A stretch of 64,000 nucleotides of DNA, taken from contig JAYFPO010000020.1 of NCBI GenBank assembly GCA_034927685.1, forward strand, positions 1-64,000, given 5' to 3'. Position 1 is the first letter of the stretch. Every line of letters starts with the position of its first letter. This document shows, in pieces, positions 49,853 through 59,001 of the stretch. Source of the DNA: RGIG3159 sp034927685. GTDB taxonomy: Bacteria; Bacillota; Clostridia; Oscillospirales; Oscillospiraceae. The position numbers and the translations under genes are program-made. The notes below the pieces were generated by a model. It made no database searches. It was not told where the DNA came from and saw only the letters and a program-made list of their open reading frames with translations.

Positions 49853-50815
49853 TCAGTCAAGCCGGACACGCGGGTCCAGCAGGGCGGTTACCATGTCAAT
49901 CAGGGTGCTGGCCAGCAGGGTTACGATTGAGATGACCATGGTCGTAATCATGACAACCGGCATGTCCCCAGCAGAGATGGCATCCAGAACCATGCTGCCC
50001 ATGGCGGGATAGTTGAACACCGTTTCAATGACCACCGTGCCGCTGACCAGCGCCGGAAGGCGGGATACAATCAGAACCATCACCGGCGTCAGCGCATTGC
50101 GCAGGGCGTGTTTGACATTGACCGTCGTTTCGCTGAGGCCCTTGCTGCGGGCTGTTTTGATATAGTCCTTGTTCAGCACGTCAAGAACGGACCCTCTGGT
50201 ATAGCGGGCTTGGGTAGCCATCAGCGCAATGGCCAGGGTGAAAGCGGGCATGACAATATAAGGGAAACGGGATATGAAATCCGCGCTGCCTTTGGGATCC
50301 ATACGGCCGCCGGTCGGGAACCATTTGAGCTTCAGGGCGAACAGCAAAATAAATACCACGCCGAAAAAGAATTCCGGTACGGAGGTGCCGATGACACCGA
50401 AGGTCGTGCAGCTGTAATCTACGAACGAGTTTTTATGCGTGGCCGCGGCAAAGCCAAACAGAATTCCCAGCAGGCTGGAGAACACGAGCGCCCAGGCAGC
50501 CAACTCCATGGTGTAGGGCAAACGCGTCGCCAACATGATGGCAATGTTGGAGCCGGTGGACTGCGAGTAGCCGAAATCGCCCTGCAGCAATCTCCCCAGC
50601 CAGGAAAAATACTGGACCAGAAGCGGCTTGTTCAGGCCAAGACTTTGCCGCATGGCTTCCAATTGCGGTTCCGTTAAAACCTCCAGCTGCTGAGGCGACA
50701 GAGTTCTGGTAATCGGATCGCCGGGCAGCAGGTTCAGGGCAAAGAAAATAATCAGAGAAATGACAAGCAGCTTGGGAATCAAGACCAGCAGCTTGCGAAG
50801 GATATATTTGGTCAT
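49853..50815 (-). CDS. Opp/Dpp-type ABC transporter permease (OppB-like)
   Basis: A 320-residue permease with the OppB N-terminus (TKYILRKLLVLIPKLLVISLIIF in two parts) and the loop TARSKGLSETTVNVKHALRNAL typical of the coupling helix. ATG 50815 is preferred to a TTG two codons upstream. It is separated from the binding-protein gene by a stable hairpin. Confidence 0.93.
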   Translation of the reverse strand: MTKYILRKLLVLIPKLLVISLIIFFALNLLPGDPITRTLSPQQLEVLTEPQLEAMRQSLGLNKPLLVQYFSWLGRLLQGDFGYSQSTGSNIAIMLATRLPYTMELAAWALVFSSLLGILFGFAAATHKNSFVDYSCTTFGVIGTSVPEFFFGVVFILLFALKLKWFPTGGRMDPKGSADFISRFPYIVMPAFTLAIALMATQARYTRGSVLDVLNKDYIKTARSKGLSETTVNVKHALRNALTPVMVLIVSRLPALVSGTVVIETVFNYPAMGSMVLDAISAGDMPVVMITTMVISIVTLLASTLIDMVTALLDPRVRLD

Positions 50816-50862
50816 AGGCAAACACCTTTCTAATGCAGAGGCGGCTGCGAAGCAAAATCGGC

Positions 50863-50905
50863 AACTGTGCGCTGCAGCCGCGCGTAGCGACTGCAGCGCA
50901 CAGTT
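50863..50905 (-). terminator. attenuator-like hairpin between binding-protein and permease genes
   Basis: Perfect 15-bp arms AACTGTGCGCTGCAG / CTGCAGCGCACAGTT with a 13-base loop; a short TTTT follows on the minus strand. Placed between the substrate-binding protein and the permeases, it probably yields more binding protein than transporter by partial termination or 3' protection. Confidence 0.75.
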
Positions 50906-50938
50906 CTAAGTTGGAAGGTAAAATGAAACGATAGAAGC

Positions 50939-52639
50939 TTAGTTCAGAGCCCAGGATTCCAGCATCCAGTTGCGGCCGGTTTCATTGTCCAGCTCGAAGA
51001 TTTCTGCGGGAACTGAGAGCTTCGTTTTATTGTAGAGGTAAACAGAGTTCAGGCCGTAGGCGGGCAGAATCCAGGCGTTCTGATAGCCCAGAACCTGCAG
51101 CTGATCGCCGGTTTCTTTGGCGGTAGCTTCATCTCCGGAGGCGTTGTAGGCATCGAAGGCAGCATCAATGACGGCAGCGCGCTCTTCCTGCTGACCCAAC
51201 AGGGCAGTGTTGGTGGAGACCAGCTTTTCATAGATGTTGATCGGGTCGACCACACCGGAGACGCCGGCATAGCAGAGATCAAAGTTGCTGTCCACGTTCA
51301 GCTGGGTCTGCAGGTCGCCGGTCAGCAGGTGGCCTTCCACGGTGATTCCTGCTTTTGCGAAGTCCTGCTTGATCAGTTCCATGACGTCGGAAGTGGTCTG
51401 ATCGTCATAGTAGTAAGCAATATCGTAGGTCTTGGTGAAATCAAAGTCGGCTTCCTTCAGCATGGCAACCGCGGTATCAATATCCTGCTGCGGCAGAGGA
51501 ATGTCGTCATTGTACTTGGAGCTGGCGGGGTTTACAAAGGTGGACAGGGCCACGCCCTGGCCTTCGTAGAAGGAAGCGATCGCGTTCTTATCCAGGATCA
51601 GGTCGAAGGCCTGACGAACCTCGGCCTTTGCCAGGTCGGTTTTCGTTTCGCCGTCAGCGCGGCCCTTGTTGTTGAACTGGAAGTAGCGCTCATAGAACGA
51701 AGTTGCAAGCTGGGCAACCATATCGGAATTTTGGGCCGTGATGTTGTTGGCAACTTCGATATCGTTGAGGGCGTTTTTCCAGGCGAAATCAAGATTGCCG
51801 GAAATCAGAGCAGCAACGACCGCGTCGTTACCGCCGGCAGAGTAGTTCGTGAACAGGCACTTCTGGATCCCGGGGGCGGTGCCATAATAATCGGGGTTGG
51901 CAACCAGTGTGCAGTAGTCGGGGAAGGAAACGCTTTCCAGCTTATAGGGGCCGCAGCCGATGGGATTGCTCCAGAAGGGTTCGTAGGTGGTCAGGTCGGT
52001 ATAGGCAACTTCGCCCAGCAGGTGTTTGGGCAGGATCTTGATCACGCACAGGCCGTACAGCAGCGCACGGGAGGGCTTGGTCAGCTTCAGGGTCATCACG
52101 TTGCCGTCTGCCACAATGCCGCTCATTTCCTTGGCAGCGCCGCTCTGTACATCTGCGTAGCCTTCAATGCAGGCCAGGGGTGTTGCGTAGGGAGAGGCCA
52201 TACCGTCACAGGCATTCAGGGACCAAATCACGTCATCGATGGTAACATCGGTGCCGTCGTGCCACTTCGCGCCCTCGCGGATGGTGAAGGTGTAGGTCAG
52301 GCCGTCATCAGAAACGGTGTAATCGGAGGCCAGCCTGTTGACATAAGTACCGTCAGCATTCTGTGCCAGCAGGGAGTCGAAGAGCATGTAGGGAACCATA
52401 CTCTGCAAGTCTTTCCAGGGATTCTCAAAGACGGTGTCGATGCCGATGCCCTGATGCCACTGCAGGTTCAGGGTCGCCTCCTCGGCAGAAGTATCTTTCG
52501 CGGAAGTTTCCGCAGCGGACTGTTCCGCCGTGGTTTCCGCAGAGGAAGTTGCTTCGGCGGCAGGCTCTGTCTTGCCGCCGCAAGCGACCAGACCGAGAGC
52601 CATAACCAGTGCCAGAAGCAAAGCGAGCAGTTTTCTCAT
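50939..52639 (-). CDS. substrate-binding lipoprotein of the Opp/Dpp-type importer
   Basis: A 566-residue family-5 solute-binding protein. It has a lipoprotein signal ending LGLVACGG (Cys20), an Ala/Glu/Thr linker, then the large two-lobed domain with YTFTIREGAKWHDGTDVTIDDV (in parts), the family hallmark. Start 52639 follows TAGGAGG; a longer upstream frame has no support. First gene of the operon. The ligand is not evident from sequence; enzymes downstream point to an amino-sugar or N-acyl compound rather than plain peptides. Confidence 0.92.
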   Translation of the reverse strand: MRKLLALLLALVMALGLVACGGKTEPAAEATSSAETTAEQSAAETSAKDTSAEEATLNLQWHQGIGIDTVFENPWKDLQSMVPYMLFDSLLAQNADGTYVNRLASDYTVSDDGLTYTFTIREGAKWHDGTDVTIDDVIWSLNACDGMASPYATPLACIEGYADVQSGAAKEMSGIVADGNVMTLKLTKPSRALLYGLCVIKILPKHLLGEVAYTDLTTYEPFWSNPIGCGPYKLESVSFPDYCTLVANPDYYGTAPGIQKCLFTNYSAGGNDAVVAALISGNLDFAWKNALNDIEVANNITAQNSDMVAQLATSFYERYFQFNNKGRADGETKTDLAKAEVRQAFDLILDKNAIASFYEGQGVALSTFVNPASSKYNDDIPLPQQDIDTAVAMLKEADFDFTKTYDIAYYYDDQTTSDVMELIKQDFAKAGITVEGHLLTGDLQTQLNVDSNFDLCYAGVSGVVDPINIYEKLVSTNTALLGQQEERAAVIDAAFDAYNASGDEATAKETGDQLQVLGYQNAWILPAYGLNSVYLYNKTKLSVPAEIFELDNETGRNWMLESWALN

Positions 52640-52700
52640 TTTCAAGTTCCTCCTATTCAATTTTGTTCGGCAATTTGCATTAAAGCGCCGTTGCGTTTCA

Positions 52701-52729
52701 AATATAGCATGGTGATTTTGACAGGTCAA
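52701..52729 (-). promoter_or_regulatory. promoter of the amino-sugar operon
   Basis: Minus-strand -35 TTGACC (52724-52729), spacer 17, -10 TATATT (52701-52706). A TTGAC-CT-GTCAA palindrome (52718-52729) overlaps the -35 and could be an activator or repressor site. Confidence 0.75.
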
Positions 52730-52875
52730 TGGATGGCACGCAAGTGGATAATCCTTCGGACAAAAAGTTAATTTATCGGGGTGTCTGAATTTTAAACTCA
52801 TGGTATGATAGAATAACAGACATATATGAATGTTTTCCAAGAAAATATGGCGAAATGCGCAGGCGGAGGGATAAC

Positions 52876-54723
52876 ATGAGACAGTTAATTTCGCGTTGGA
52901 AAAAGCGGATCGCAGCCAGGCCAAAAAGTCTTCGAGTCAAAATCATGATCTCGCTGCTTCTGCTCTCCTTCGCCATGGTCCTATATACCGGTATCGTCTC
53001 CTATCGGCTGGCTTCGGATAAGGTCACCGATATCAGTCTGCGTCTGTCCGAGAGCAATACTGCCTCCGCAGTATCGGTCCTGAATGATAATCTCGACAGC
53101 GTCCACGAATGGTCCAACCAGTTTACCTCCATCCCTGAACTGCAAAAAACCGCCTTACAAGAGAACGGACCCTTTCGTTATGACGGAATCATTTCCCGAG
53201 ACGTTATGGGGCTGATCGCCAATGCTGACTCCTATGGTCCGCGATATGAGTTTGTCTCGGTGCTCTTAAAAAACGGATATACCCATCTGTCCAATGCGGA
53301 TTTCACCTTGCCGTTCACGGATTACGAAAGCTGCGTCGCTTATTTTTCGGAGCAGAAAGACGAAATGGAAGACGCGTATACAACGCCGCTGTGGATGCTT
53401 TGCCCCGTGACTGTCGCAGATCATACGGAACAAATTCTGGTATACATCAGATTCCTCTATCGGCCGGTTACAATGGAAAAATTGGGCGTCCTTGTCTTTG
53501 GGCTGCAAGAGAACTGGCTCAGCAGCCTCTATGACAGCTATGCCCCCGGCGCCTTTATCCTGACAAAAGACGGGATCCTCTATTCCGCATGCGATAACGC
53601 GAAAGCCATCGGAACAACGTATCAGCAAAACGCAGCGCTGCTGGACGTCATCCGCGGCAAGCAGATGAGCAGCGCTGCCAGCGCGGTATATGTAGGAGAT
53701 GACGGTAAAGAACACATTGTGTCCTACCAGCAATTAAACTCCATGCAGGCCTATCTGGTGGTCCCTTTTGATCTTTACACAGGAATCAGTTCCCAAGAAA
53801 TCAACAGTTACCTCCTGGCGGTGATTCTGATGGGCATCCTTGGGTTGGCGACAACGGCGATCCTGTCCATCACGATTTCAAAAAGTCTCTCAAGGTCTAT
53901 TTTTGATCTGACGGAATTCACCAAGCGTGTGGAAACCGGACAGACTGAACTGCGCTATGAACCAACGGGACGGGATGAGATTGCTTACTTAGGGCGGCAG
54001 ATCAATGATATGCTGGATCAGCTGCAGACTGCCGCCAGCCAGCGTGTAGAAGGGCTTCGCGCCAACCAGGAGCTGGAGCTGCAGCTGAATCAAATGCAGA
54101 TCAACCCACATCTGCTGTATAACACACTGGATTCGGCGCTTTGGGTCCTGAAGCAGGAGCAGAACGAGGATGTGGCCGCTTTGATTACAGCTATGAGCGG
54201 TTTCTTCAAAATTTCCTTGTCCAAAGGCCATATGCGAATCCCGCTTTCCGATGAACTGCGGCTGATTGAGCACTATATCAATATTCAGAGGCTGGCCCGG
54301 CAGAAGGAGATCCATATGGAATATGACATTGAAGAAGCGCTCTATGGACTTTCCATTATCAAGCTGACGCTACAGCCGTTGGTGGAAAATGCGGTGGTTC
54401 ACGGTTTTTCCGGCTACCGGGATGACGGCACCATTCAGATTAAAGCCGCAAGAAATGAAGCCGGCATCGTCATCCTGGTAACGGACAACGGTATTGGCAT
54501 GCTGCCGGAAGAGGTGGATGAAATCAATCAGATTTTGCAGTATCCTGCGCTTCCGGAACATTTCCACCATTTTGGACTGTTTAATATCAACCGCCGGATT
54601 GTGCAGGCATTTGGAAAAAACTATGGCCTTTATGTTGAGAGCGAGGTCGGCTCCTACACCACCATTCGGATGCTGATTCCCAGCGAAAACGACGGCTCAC
54701 GGGAGGAAACAAAAGATGTTTGA
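52876..54723 (+). CDS. YesM-type sensor histidine kinase
   Basis: A 615-residue membrane kinase: first helix about 20-42, an extracellular sensor of about 260 residues, second helix about 310-330, HAMP (to about 385), then a His_kinase domain with the NPHLLYNTLDSAL phospho-acceptor His, a NAVVHGF N-box, DNGIGM and GLFNINRR. ATG 52876 was preferred to 52855 because GGAGGG lies at the right distance. Such kinases typically sense an extracellular carbohydrate or a loaded binding protein and pair with AraC-type regulators. The response regulator gene overlaps it by 8 bases, and the transport operon is divergent. Confidence 0.92.
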   Translation: MRQLISRWKKRIAARPKSLRVKIMISLLLLSFAMVLYTGIVSYRLASDKVTDISLRLSESNTASAVSVLNDNLDSVHEWSNQFTSIPELQKTALQENGPFRYDGIISRDVMGLIANADSYGPRYEFVSVLLKNGYTHLSNADFTLPFTDYESCVAYFSEQKDEMEDAYTTPLWMLCPVTVADHTEQILVYIRFLYRPVTMEKLGVLVFGLQENWLSSLYDSYAPGAFILTKDGILYSACDNAKAIGTTYQQNAALLDVIRGKQMSSAASAVYVGDDGKEHIVSYQQLNSMQAYLVVPFDLYTGISSQEINSYLLAVILMGILGLATTAILSITISKSLSRSIFDLTEFTKRVETGQTELRYEPTGRDEIAYLGRQINDMLDQLQTAASQRVEGLRANQELELQLNQMQINPHLLYNTLDSALWVLKQEQNEDVAALITAMSGFFKISLSKGHMRIPLSDELRLIEHYINIQRLARQKEIHMEYDIEEALYGLSIIKLTLQPLVENAVVHGFSGYRDDGTIQIKAARNEAGIVILVTDNGIGMLPEEVDEINQILQYPALPEHFHHFGLFNINRRIVQAFGKNYGLYVESEVGSYTTIRMLIPSENDGSREETKDV

Positions 54724-56314
54724 TATTATGATTATCGATGATGATTTGCAGGTGCGGGAACGCCTGAAAAGCATGATTGACTGGGACAGTCTGCCGATTC
54801 GATTGGTCTGCGAGGCAGCGGACAGTGATACCGCCATGGAGCTATACCTGGTGTATCGCCCCAAGATCATCATCACGGACATTAATATTCCAATTATTTC
54901 CGGTTTGGATTTGGCAGTTGCGCTTCAAAAAGAGGATCCGGAGCTGCAATTCATCGTAATTACCGGTTATAACGACTTTGAATTGGTCAGAAAATCCGTA
55001 GACTTAGGAGCTGTCGATTTGCTCAGTAAGCCGATTTTTTCTGAAACCATCAACAAAAGTCTGCTAAAAGCGGTGGACCACTTCCGAAAAATGCAGGAGG
55101 AAACCTCTTCTGTTCAGTTTTTAAAGCGGCTGGTGGAAAATAATCTGCCTCAAATGCAGGAAACCTTTATCACCAATTTGATCTGCAGCCCGCCGGATGA
55201 TGTCACCAGGCTGGAGGCACAGGTGAAACAGCTGGAGATTGATTGCGGCGGCCCTTTCTTTGCCGTAGTCATGCTGGCGATGCAGATGTTGCAGGGAAGT
55301 GAAGCAGACCAGGAAACCACGATTCTGCTGCTGCGCGATACGCTGTCCGCAAATATGATCCACGCCGGCTTCCATATGCTGTCCTATGTGGATTCTCATT
55401 CCAGACTGAATTGCATTATAGGCTCGGAAGATCAGGAGCCGGATAACACGATTGAAGAAATCCTGACCAGAACCCGCGAGCAGATGCGCTTCATGGTGGA
55501 GGCGGAGATTTTGGCAGGGATTGGCCCGACTGTCTGCGGGCTGGCCAAGCTGTATGAATCCAGATCCGGCGCCATGACCGCTCTGAACTATCAGTGTGTG
55601 CTGGGCAGTTCTTCCGTGATGCATTTCAAAAACATGAAGCAAATGGACACTATTTTCCACACGCAGGAAACAATTCATCATTATCTGTTGCAGATGTTCC
55701 GGGAGAACAACCTGTCGGCCATCACAACGACGCTCCGCAACCATGTTACGGTTCTGACCGCGTATGGTGGGAAGCAGGAGCGGCGTGTGCAGAATTTCCT
55801 GTTTGAGTATGTGCAGAATATTATCAATGAGGCATTGCGTCTGGGTCTGACGCCGGATCGCATCGAGCGCTACGTTCCCACCGTGGTGCATCTGATGCAG
55901 AAGGATTCCTCCGCTGAGCATATTGAAGATGTTGTACTGCTGACAGAGCAAATTTTAAACTGCCTGTTTCTACGACACACCAACGAGAGCAATTATCTGG
56001 TAAACAGGGCGAAGGAATATATTCGGCAAAAATTAAGCGATGAACAGCTGTGCTTGGAAACAGTCAGCGATTATGTGGGATTATCCAGAATTTATTTCTG
56101 CAAGCTGTTCCACCAGGTCGAAGGGATCAGCTTTAGTAATTACCTCAAACAGGAGCGGCTGGAGCGCGCAAAGGACTTGCTTTTAACAACCAATATGAAA
56201 GTGTTTGAAATCAGCAATACCGTCGGTTTCTCCAACGCAAAGTATTTCAGCTTCGTATTCAAACAAACCGTCGGCCTGACGCCTGTGGAATTTCAGCGTC
56301 AGCCGCGAGGGTAA
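54716..56314 (+). CDS. YesN-type response regulator with AraC DNA-binding domain
   Basis: A 532-residue regulator. The receiver domain (1-120) has IIDDD and the phospho-acceptor Asp55 (IITDINIP) plus Lys in LLSKPIF. A middle region of about 300 residues follows, then the AraC helix-turn-helix pair (about 430-530; YIRQKLSDEQLCLETVSDYVGLSRIYFCKLF in parts, SNAKYFSFVFKQTVGLTPVEF in parts). It overlaps the kinase gene. It is expected to activate the divergent minus-strand operon when the kinase detects its ligand. Confidence 0.93.
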   Translation: MFDIMIIDDDLQVRERLKSMIDWDSLPIRLVCEAADSDTAMELYLVYRPKIIITDINIPIISGLDLAVALQKEDPELQFIVITGYNDFELVRKSVDLGAVDLLSKPIFSETINKSLLKAVDHFRKMQEETSSVQFLKRLVENNLPQMQETFITNLICSPPDDVTRLEAQVKQLEIDCGGPFFAVVMLAMQMLQGSEADQETTILLLRDTLSANMIHAGFHMLSYVDSHSRLNCIIGSEDQEPDNTIEEILTRTREQMRFMVEAEILAGIGPTVCGLAKLYESRSGAMTALNYQCVLGSSSVMHFKNMKQMDTIFHTQETIHHYLLQMFRENNLSAITTTLRNHVTVLTAYGGKQERRVQNFLFEYVQNIINEALRLGLTPDRIERYVPTVVHLMQKDSSAEHIEDVVLLTEQILNCLFLRHTNESNYLVNRAKEYIRQKLSDEQLCLETVSDYVGLSRIYFCKLFHQVEGISFSNYLKQERLERAKDLLLTTNMKVFEISNTVGFSNAKYFSFVFKQTVGLTPVEFQRQPRG

Positions 56315-56483
56315 CAAATAAAAGAGCGAGATACCTCTTATTTTTTCTCCGCACGCAGTGCCAGCCCGACATCGGGGTCGGTCGCCGCGTCTATCCCCCG
56401 CAGCAGATGGTTTCCCTGTACGAAATCCTCCCTGCACATGAACTATACTTTGGGGCTTTTCTTTCTCTCGTTTCAGGTACATG

Positions 56484-56529
56484 GAAGCACCGCCTCTATG
56501 GTTTCATGTTACCATAAAGGCGGTGCTTC
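56484..56529. repeat. long hairpin between yesN-like and femAB genes
   Basis: Perfect 11-bp outer arms GAAGCACCGCC / GGCGGTGCTTC enclose an inner TATGGT/ACCATA stem. No T-run adjoins either side; it may be part of a two-hairpin end to the regulator transcript. Confidence 0.6.
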
Positions 56530-56542
56530 TATCTTCAAGCTG

Positions 56543-56574
56543 AAGTGTGGGCTCCATGGAACCCGCACTTTTTT
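56543..56574 (+). terminator. terminator of the two-component operon
   Basis: Arms AAGTG(T)GGG / CCC(G)CACTT with loop CTCCATGGAA and TTTTTT on the plus strand. It overlaps the last codon of the convergent femAB gene. Confidence 0.65.
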
Positions 56575-57604
56575 ATCGATTTTTCCAAAAGTACAGCCGC
56601 TTTCGCAGGGCAAGCCACAGGGCGCCGGCCGTTTCCGCCAGGAAGTTGACAAAGCGGTGCAGAATCAAGTCCAGCTCGCCCACATAGGAAACGACTTCCC
56701 CGCCAAAGCCCAAGGCAAAGGCCATTTCTGGACTCTCCGGGTCCTCAGGCAGGCCCGGAAACTCGCACGCGCCGCAGCCGTCTTCCAACGCCTGCCGCAA
56801 AATCATGGTCCGCAGCAAATACCGGGCACGCAGCGTGATATCCCCATCGTCGGCCTCAAACGTTTCGACCGCTCTGCCGCCATAGGTGATTACCAGCGCG
56901 CCGGCCGCGGGGCGGCCGTCATAGTAGGCCAGAAAAATCCGGGCGGCGCTCCCAAAATTCTCCATCAGCCCGGCATAGTAGTCCGCCGGACGAACCACCC
57001 GGGTTTCCCGAACCGATGTCTGCTGCACCAGCGCCGCAAAGTCCGCCGTCAGCTCCCGACCGCCCTGCAGGACCTCCACGCCGCGCTGCAGCGCGATTCG
57101 GATGCTCTGCCGTGTCTCCTCATCAAACCCGTGCGGCACGTCCTCCGGCTTTCCCGCCAGCTCCAGCCGCCACAGGCGCGTCGGCTGCAGCGGCACATAC
57201 CGTTTTCCATGCTTCTGCGGCGCATAGCCAAGCTCACTCAGCAGTTCCCGGTACGCCCGGTTCTCCGGCACCGGCGGGTCCAGCCGCACCACATAGGCCC
57301 GCTCCCGCCGGCCAACCTCCCGCGCCGCTTCCAGCAACTCCCGCAACGTGTCCCGGTCGTCCGATGCACACACCGGGCCGCGGCAGCCATACACCAGGGT
57401 GAAAGGCAACGCCGGCACCCGCCGGATCAGCAATGCCAGCGCGCCGGTCACTACACCGCGTTCGTCTCTCCGGATCATCGCGCGCCAGCGCCATGTGGGC
57501 TTCTGCTGCCGCCAAAGGCTGCTCTGCAAAAACGTACCGGCAGGATGCGACTGCACGAACCGCTCATAGTCTGCCATATTCTCCCGCGTAACATATTCAA
57601 TCAT
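56573..57604 (-). CDS. FemAB-family aminoacyltransferase
   Basis: A 343-residue protein with tandem GNAT folds typical of FemX/A/B: the N-terminal FVQSHPAGTFLQSSLW, VVRLDPPVPENR (mid), GFDEETRQSIRIALQRG, and a late segment PAAGALVITYGGRAVETFEA (in parts). These enzymes add amino acids from aminoacyl-tRNA to the lysine of lipid II, making peptidoglycan cross-bridges at the cytosolic face of the membrane. No second fem gene is adjacent, suggesting a one-enzyme bridge or another role such as lipid or tRNA-dependent modification. It is divergent from noc. Confidence 0.88.
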   Translation of the reverse strand: MIEYVTRENMADYERFVQSHPAGTFLQSSLWRQQKPTWRWRAMIRRDERGVVTGALALLIRRVPALPFTLVYGCRGPVCASDDRDTLRELLEAAREVGRRERAYVVRLDPPVPENRAYRELLSELGYAPQKHGKRYVPLQPTRLWRLELAGKPEDVPHGFDEETRQSIRIALQRGVEVLQGGRELTADFAALVQQTSVRETRVVRPADYYAGLMENFGSAARIFLAYYDGRPAAGALVITYGGRAVETFEADDGDITLRARYLLRTMILRQALEDGCGACEFPGLPEDPESPEMAFALGFGGEVVSYVGELDLILHRFVNFLAETAGALWLALRKRLYFWKNR

Positions 57605-57739
57605 GATATCACCGTATCTATCGTAAAATCGCCTTTGGGGCGTTACCGTTTTGTTTCTTTATGATACCAGAACGCCATACAAATTGCAAATGGTTTGACT
57701 ACACTCGACAAAAACAGTCAAAACACAATATATAGTCCC

Positions 57740-57752
57740 ATTTCCGGGAAAT
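57740..57752. promoter_or_regulatory. Noc-box-like palindrome upstream of noc
   Basis: ATTTCCGGGAAAT is the Bacillus Noc-binding sequence ATTTCCCGGGAAAT less one base, still a perfect odd palindrome. It lies near a candidate -10 (TATATA about 57730) upstream of the noc-like gene, suggesting self-binding. Confidence 0.55.
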
Positions 57753-57834
57753 AGTAACAAATTATTGTGTTTTTCCCAACCTATTTCGTGCGATTTCGCG
57801 GAGGAAACGCGTAAAAATAACAGCAGGAAATCGT

Positions 57835-57850
57835 GGAAAAACGTTTTTCC
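57835..57850. promoter_or_regulatory. 16-bp palindrome in the noc leader
   Basis: Perfect palindrome GGAAAAAC-GTTTTTCC just before the noc ribosome site GGAAGGAGG. It could bind a regulator or form a short hairpin near the start codon. Confidence 0.5.
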
Positions 57851-57868
57851 GGAAGGAGGATAAGGAAT

Positions 57869-58672
57869 ATGGCAAAACCGAAAACCATGATGGAAACCGG
57901 GCGGGTCGTTCACCTCCCCGTGCAGTCGATCCGGCCGAATCCCACCCAGCCCAGGAAGGTCTTTGACCAAAACGGCCTGCAGGAGCTGGCGGCGTCCATT
58001 GTGCAGTACGGCATACTGCAACCGCTGACCGTTCGGCGGAAAGATGGCGGCTATGAATTGGTGGCGGGCGAACGGCGGCTGCGGGCGGCGAGGCTGGCCG
58101 GACTTACCGAGGTACCTTGTATCGTCATGGCGCTGGACGAGGAACAGTCCGGCATGCTGGCGCTTGTGGAAAATTTACAGCGGCGTGATCTGGATTTCAT
58201 TGAAGAAGCCGAGGGGCTCGCACGCCTGATGCGCCTCTATGGGCTTTCGCAGGAACAGGCCGCGATGCGTGTGGGGAAAAGCCAATCCGCCGTAGCCAAC
58301 AAACTGCGCCTGCTGCGCCACAGCTCCCGCGTGCTGGACGAGCTGCGGGAACATCACCTCTCTGAGCGCCACGCCAGAGCGCTTTTGAAGCTGCCGACGG
58401 AGCAGGAGCGGTTGGATGCCCTCGCCGTCATCGTGGAGAAAGAGATGAATGTGGCCAAGACGGAGCAGTACATCGACCGTCTGCTGGAGAAGAAGGAGCA
58501 TACCTCCCGCGGGCTCAAGGGCTTTGTCCTGCGGGACGTGCGGGTTTTTCTCAACACGGTCAACCACAATCTGGACATTATCCGGAGCGCCGGCATCGAC
58601 GCGGACTGCGGGCAAGAGGAGACGGAGGACGAAATTGTGCTGACCATCCGAATCCCCAAAAAAGCCGGCTAG
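57869..58672 (+). CDS. noc: ParB/Spo0J-family protein, nucleoid occlusion (Noc) type
   Basis: A 267-residue protein. The ParB N-terminal domain has the CTP-binding AGERRLRA motif (near 60) and ENLQRRDLDFIEEA; a central helix-turn-helix includes LSQEQAAMRVGKSQSAVANKLRLL (in parts). The C-terminus VRVFLNTVNHNLDIIRSAGID resembles Noc rather than Spo0J. Noc binds scattered sites and the membrane and keeps FtsZ off the nucleoid. The ATG 57869 follows GGAAGGAGG. No parA/soj or gidB adjoins, so it is outside the usual origin cluster. Palindromes upstream resemble a Noc box. Confidence 0.88.
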   Translation: MAKPKTMMETGRVVHLPVQSIRPNPTQPRKVFDQNGLQELAASIVQYGILQPLTVRRKDGGYELVAGERRLRAARLAGLTEVPCIVMALDEEQSGMLALVENLQRRDLDFIEEAEGLARLMRLYGLSQEQAAMRVGKSQSAVANKLRLLRHSSRVLDELREHHLSERHARALLKLPTEQERLDALAVIVEKEMNVAKTEQYIDRLLEKKEHTSRGLKGFVLRDVRVFLNTVNHNLDIIRSAGIDADCGQEETEDEIVLTIRIPKKAG

Positions 58673-58788
58673 TATTAAATGAAGGATTCTCTGCACTATC
58701 CTGCACCATCCTGTTCGAAAATGCTGGATTCTTCCAATTCCGTCCCGTTTTATGCGCAAAAAGCCAGGCGAAAATGCATGTGCTGGAC

Positions 58789-58829
58789 AAGCGCCGTTCT
58801 CTACATGGGAACGGCGCTTTCGTTTTTTT
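58789..58829 (+). terminator. terminator downstream of noc
   Basis: Perfect 11-bp arms AAGCGCCGTTC / GAACGGCGCTT followed by TCGTTTTTTT. About 115 bases after the noc stop. Confidence 0.88.
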
Positions 58830-58890
58830 GTAAAACCTCTCGAATTCTCTTTCTATTTCCCGTCGAAACCATGGATTAACGCAAAAAATG

Positions 58891-58919
58891 TTTGCAAAAT
58901 GGAGGATTCATGTTATAAT
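58891..58919 (+). promoter_or_regulatory. ppdK promoter
   Basis: -35 TTTGCA (58891-58896), spacer 17, -10 TATAAT (58914-58919), about 80 bases before the ppdK ATG. Confidence 0.75.
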
Positions 58920-59001
58920 GTCGTGTGTGTTTAAAATATTGGAAACAAAACGCTTGAAACGCTCCGGAGCGAGACGTTTCAAAACTGAAAGGGGTCAACT
59001 T

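Noticed and set aside
51329..52771. 480-codon plus-strand frame opposite the binding protein
   Set aside because: Shadow frame; the minus-strand gene has a signal peptide, lipobox and family motifs.
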